Positions 61,273 through 64,000 of a DNA stretch of 64,000 nucleotides are shown piece after piece. The stretch lies in NCBI GenBank assembly GCA_963699305.1, contig OY969431.1:1240001-1304000 (forward strand). The letters are read 5' to 3'. The notes under the pieces were generated by a model. The model worked only from the letters and a program-made list of their open reading frames with translations, was not told the DNA's origin and searched no databases. A program made the position numbers and the translations under genes. Origin of the DNA: JBGQAS01 sp963699305. Its GTDB lineage: Bacteria > Chloroflexota > Anaerolineae > Anaerolineales > Anaerolineaceae. Every line of letters starts with the position of its first letter. The first letter of the stretch is position 1.

Positions 61273-62622
61273 ATGTCTTTTCCACAGCCAAAAGGGATGA
61301 AAGCCTTTGTTCTGGTCTGGATTGGGCAAGTAATCTCACTCATGGGATCCGCGATGAGTGGATTTGCTTTGACCATTTGGGCTTGGAAGGCAACTAACTC
61401 CGCAACAGCAATGGCAATTGTAGGGATATGTAATTTCTTGCCTGGCTTGCTTTTCAGCCCGATTGCCGGAGCGCTGGTGGATCGGTGGAACCGTAAACTT
61501 GTCATGATCCTCAGCGACTTGACTGCTGGGTTGACAACAGTGGGGATTTTGATCATCTATGCACTTAATCCAGCTAATCTTCAGATCTGGCATCTCTGTG
61601 TAGCGGGTGTAATATCGGGAACCTTTCAAGCTTTTCAATGGCCGGCATATTCAGCTGCAATTTCAGTCTTGGTCCCGAAAAAGCAGTATGCCCGCTCAGC
61701 CGGCATGATGTCTCTTGCAGAATGGGGTTCCGGGGTTTTTGCGCCGGTTTTAGCTGGAACATTGATAGGTTTGATTGGATTAGTTGGAATTTTATTTATT
61801 GATATTGTTACCTTTATTTTCGCAATTGCCATGGTTCTCTGGGTATTCATTCCCTCACCAAAGGTCAGTCAGGAAGGTAAGGAAAGCCGGGGTAATTTAT
61901 GGCAGGAATCGCTTTTTGGATTTAAATATATTTTTACTCGAAAACCTTTGTTTTTTCTGCAAATGGTTTTTTTTATCGGAAATATGCTCTCATCGCTGGG
62001 ATTTACATTGTTTGCTCCGATGATCCTTGCAAGGACACATGATGATGCAGCATTTCTGGGAGTCATTCAGGCAGCAGGTTCCATAGGAGGAATCGCAGGT
62101 AGTGTCCTTATTTCGACCTGGGGAGGACCCAAAAAGAGGATTCATGGAGTCATCCTTGGATGGGTGGGGTGTGGATTATTAGGAATGTCGATTATGGGAT
62201 TCAGTCGCTCATTACCTTTTTGGTTGATCGGATCATTCTTTGGCGCATTTTTTGGACCGATTATCAACAGCTCCAATCAAGCCATTTGGCAATCTAAGGT
62301 CCCACCTGACATCCAGGGCAAGGTCTTTTCAGTTCGCAGGGTGATCGCGCAAATCGTTGGACCCCTTGGAATGGCTATTGCGGGTCCCTTGGCCGATAAA
62401 GTGATGGAACCGGCAATGCGTGAAGGAGGAAATCTGGTTCCCATCCTTGGAAGAATATTCGGCTCTGGAAAAGGTGTAGGTATGTCAATTATCATTGGTG
62501 TGATGGGAATTCTGACCGTGATCATCTGTCTGAGCGCTTACCTCAATCCACTCATCAGGAATGTCGAGAAGATCATCCCTGATCACGAGCAATTAACGGA
62601 AGAAAAAATAGAAGGTGGATAA
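61273..62622 (+). CDS. MFS efflux transporter (EntS/MFS_3-like)
   Basis: 449 residues, 12 membrane helices. MKAFVLVWIGQVISLMGSAM opening, motif-A-like loop AGALVDRWNRKLVMILSD (about residue 70), SGTFQAFQWPAYSAAISVLVP (helix 4 region) and IWQSKVPPDIQGKVFSVRR between helices 10 and 11, typical of the MFS_3 drug/siderophore exporter branch. GGGGAGGTAATTC before ATG 61273 is a strong SD. Substrate unknown. It converges on the OsmC gene. Confidence 0.87.
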   Translation: MSFPQPKGMKAFVLVWIGQVISLMGSAMSGFALTIWAWKATNSATAMAIVGICNFLPGLLFSPIAGALVDRWNRKLVMILSDLTAGLTTVGILIIYALNPANLQIWHLCVAGVISGTFQAFQWPAYSAAISVLVPKKQYARSAGMMSLAEWGSGVFAPVLAGTLIGLIGLVGILFIDIVTFIFAIAMVLWVFIPSPKVSQEGKESRGNLWQESLFGFKYIFTRKPLFFLQMVFFIGNMLSSLGFTLFAPMILARTHDDAAFLGVIQAAGSIGGIAGSVLISTWGGPKKRIHGVILGWVGCGLLGMSIMGFSRSLPFWLIGSFFGAFFGPIINSSNQAIWQSKVPPDIQGKVFSVRRVIAQIVGPLGMAIAGPLADKVMEPAMREGGNLVPILGRIFGSGKGVGMSIIIGVMGILTVIICLSAYLNPLIRNVEKIIPDHEQLTEEKIEGG

Positions 62623-62636
62623 ATCCGCATTCTATT

Positions 62637-63050
62637 TCAATTCTCAATTGTGATTTGATGGTCAATTTGAGCGGTTTTACCAAGCATAGCGATTCCAGGA
62701 CAATACTTATTTTCTGAAAGCTCCACCGCCCTTTCGACTGCAATTCGATCGATATTTGATCCTTTTACTAGGTATTCAATCATGATATGAGTAAATATTT
62801 TTGGGTGGTTTTCGGATCTTTCTGCATGTGCTTTCACAGTAAATTCTTTGACCTGCTGTTGCTTTTTTTTCAAGATGGAAATTACATCCATGGCAGTACA
62901 TCCAGCCATCCCGATCAGCATGAGTTCCATGGGACGGAAGCCTTTATCCGATCCGCCTACCGAAATATCTGAATCCAAATCTACGGTGAATCCCGAATTG
63001 GCTCCCGCTTTGAAATTTAGATCACCATTCCAAACTACACTGGCATCCAT
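62637..63050 (-). CDS. OsmC/Ohr-family protein
   Basis: 137 residues. Peroxiredoxin-like two-cysteine family: GMAGCTAMDVISILKKK (first Cys about 51) and ENKYCPGIAMLGKT (second Cys about 117), with RPMELMLIGMAG before the first. Reduces organic hydroperoxides or related oxidants as a dimer in the cytosol. SD GGGAGGG precedes ATG 63050. Only 18 bp follow the stop of the disulfide oxidoreductase gene, so it is the last gene of a redox operon. Confidence 0.92.
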   Translation of the reverse strand: MDASVVWNGDLNFKAGANSGFTVDLDSDISVGGSDKGFRPMELMLIGMAGCTAMDVISILKKKQQQVKEFTVKAHAERSENHPKIFTHIMIEYLVKGSNIDRIAVERAVELSENKYCPGIAMLGKTAQIDHQITIEN

Positions 63051-63068
63051 TTTTCGACCCTCCCCAAT

Positions 63069-63728
63069 TTATAATGCTTGTTTAATATGGTCAATCAGAA
63101 CAGATTCCGGAACAGCACCGACCACATTTCCTGCTCCATAATTGATTACAGTGTGAGGTACTCCGGATACTGCATATTGTTCTGATAGTGCTTGAAATTC
63201 CATCGCTTCAACTGCTTCAGCGGTTATCAAATTGCTTTCCTTGGCAAGTAGCTGTGCGAGCACCACGGCTCGTGGGCAGTATGGTCAGGTGGGGGTCGTA
63301 AACACCTGCAGATTAATTGGCTGTTTTAACCCTGCAAGAAATTCTTTCGTTTCTTTTGATAAATGGGATTGATCTTTGGATACACTCAAAATGGCATTGA
63401 TGAATGCGCTAAATTCATGCCCTGCAGGAATTCCGGCAAATCGGATGCCAAAATCGATCAAATCCGTCCCATCCTTTCGAGTTACGATGATTGTCGGGGT
63501 TTTGTCAACGTAATATTTCTTGACCAACTCAATATCTTTACCTCGTTCAAATTCCTGTAATTCAATCTTATCTGAAATCGTTATAATTTCGGATAACAAT
63601 TCCCGGGTATCCCGGCAATAATCACAATTTTCCTCACCACTGAAGAAAAGTAAAACTACTGGATGATCCAGACCTCCAAATACCTCGGCTAATTGCTTCT
63701 TTACATTTTCATCGAGAAATTTTTCCAT
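63069..63728 (-). CDS. glutaredoxin-like protein disulfide oxidoreductase with selenocysteine (UPYC)
   Basis: 219 residues if TGA 63285-63287 is read as selenocysteine. Domain 1 (residues 1 to about 110): thioredoxin fold with SGEENCDYCRDTREL (CxxC) and KTPTIIV. Domain 2: NLQVFTTPT-U-PYCPRAVVLAQLL and YAVSGVPHTVINYG. In archaeal/bacterial PDO proteins the second active site is TPTCPYCP; here the first Cys codon is an in-frame TGA with no frame change before or after. A SECIS-like hairpin follows (63252-63279). Start ATG 63728 with GGAGG 5 nt upstream. It lies between an anti-sigma-like gene and osmC, so a thiol-redox role fits. If TGA were a stop, the product would be 147 residues ending in TTPT. 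Confidence 0.82.
63252..63287 (-). promoter_or_regulatory. putative bacterial SECIS element following the in-frame TGA
   Basis: Twelve nt after TGA (63287-63285): stem CGAGC (63272-63268), loop CGTGGT, stem GCTCG (63261-63257). A lower CTG/CAG helix (63279-63277 with 63254-63252) pairs across a small internal loop. The G- and GU-containing apical loop shortly after the UGA is the arrangement SelB recognises. Confidence 0.6.
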
Positions 63729-63799
63729 CGATCCTCCAATAAATAATTCGTTCGCTTACAGTTGGATGAATTTAGAATATTATGGTTGCTAATACTTCA

Positions 63800-64000
63800 T
63801 CACTTATTGAATTCAGCCAGATCCAATTTTTTATAAAGCCTTTGCTTTACTTCGTTCGATAATTCACTTTCCATTGGTTTGTACAATTCGATCGTTTTCT
63901 TTAAAGTGTTGAATACAACTGTGCAATTCTTGCAATCCTTTAAATGAAACTCCAAAACCTTGCACAGTTGAGGTTCCAACTCACCATCGATATAATCCGA
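63800..64000 (-). CDS. anti-sigma factor-type zinc-finger protein, 5' end cut by window edge
   Basis: The last 66 codons read inward from the right edge: SDYIDGELEPQLCKVLEFHL, then KDCKNCTVVFNTLKKTIELY, ending DLAEFNK at TGA 63800-63802. The YIDGEL..C..HLxxCxxC pattern is the HC2 zinc-binding domain of ZAS anti-sigma factors (the first His lies beyond the edge). It normally binds an ECF sigma factor, which should be encoded just to the right. It precedes the PDO and osmC genes on the same strand, which suggests sigma-controlled thiol-stress response. Confidence 0.8.
   Translation of the reverse strand, partial: SDYIDGELEPQLCKVLEFHLKDCKNCTVVFNTLKKTIELYKPMESELSNEVKQRLYKKLDLAEFNK

Noticed and set aside
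63285..63287. Reading the PDO gene break as a frameshift or nonsense mutation
   Set aside because: Both halves are in the same frame, TGA stands exactly at a catalytic Cys position, and a SECIS-like hairpin follows, so Sec is the better reading. A sequencing error remains possible.
1..64000. CRISPR array or defence island
   Set aside because: No regularly spaced repeats and no cas, restriction or toxin-antitoxin genes recognised.

Overview
The window looks like a chromosomal segment of an anaerobic member of the Chloroflexota, probably Anaerolineae. This is an inference. It rests on many exported lipoproteins with Thr-Pro rich linkers, a RodZ-like protein ending in such a linker, a split methylmalonyl-CoA mutase (catalytic subunit plus epimerase), tandem LysM-M23 lipoproteins, and a mix of SD-led and apparently leaderless genes. 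By eye the GC content is moderate, with higher-GC patches (about 35.4-36.3 kb and 50.1-51.6 kb). Both ends cut through genes: a carbamoyltransferase on the left and an anti-sigma-like zinc-finger protein on the right.

Layout. 1-5.8 kb (minus): purine-salvage/catabolism operon with 8-oxoguanine deaminase, adenine deaminase (frameshifted), a GntR regulator and two carbamoyltransferase paralogues. One strong promoter, bracketed by two TTGTCnGACAA-type operators, drives it. 5.8-12.5 kb: folD, ugd, uvrA and a UMF1-type transporter. 12.6-17.5 kb: methylmalonyl-CoA epimerase and mutase; then a CPA2 antiporter coupled to a PII-like protein and a DUF1786-like protein. 17.6-23.9 kb: L9, RodZ-like, RimO, a TPR membrane protein, MurJ. 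23.9-29.3 kb: metal homeostasis region with two tandem ZIP genes diverging from fur and an ABC metal importer; the shared intergenic region carries two Fur-type boxes. 29.4-36.3 kb: envelope genes, a three-copy terminator/CCCCAAGGGG repeat, and an IS110 element inserted in the third copy, then a GNAT gene. 36.7-42.3 kb: tRNA-Glu and a large hybrid histidine kinase broken into three frames. 42.4-48.6 kb: SRAP protein, glutamate formiminotransferase/cyclodeaminase, CapA-like lipoprotein, dCTP deaminase, membrane protein, phosphatase. 48.6-51.6 kb: molbindin, a GntR-PBP regulator and an MTA/SAH-type deaminase. 51.7-51.95 kb: a mosaic of gene fragments. 52.3-63.0 kb: membrane protein, tRNA-Pro, sensor kinase, polysaccharide deacetylase, HIT protein, three tandem LysM-M23 lipoproteins, MFS transporter. 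62.6-64 kb (minus): anti-sigma-like protein, a selenocysteine-type protein disulfide oxidoreductase, OsmC.

Main discoveries. (1) The IS110 element carries, upstream of its transposase, a two-domain structured RNA. Its four internal-loop segments match the left target, right target, left donor and right donor around the CT core, so bridge RNA, element ends and target site can all be read from this sequence. (2) A glutaredoxin-like/PDO gene has an in-frame TGA at the first cysteine of its second CxxC, followed by a SECIS-like hairpin. (3) Eight single-base frameshifts occur in six genes, mostly at homopolymers. They look more like consensus errors than true decay, although the adenine deaminase shift sits exactly on a T-TTA-AAG slippery heptamer.
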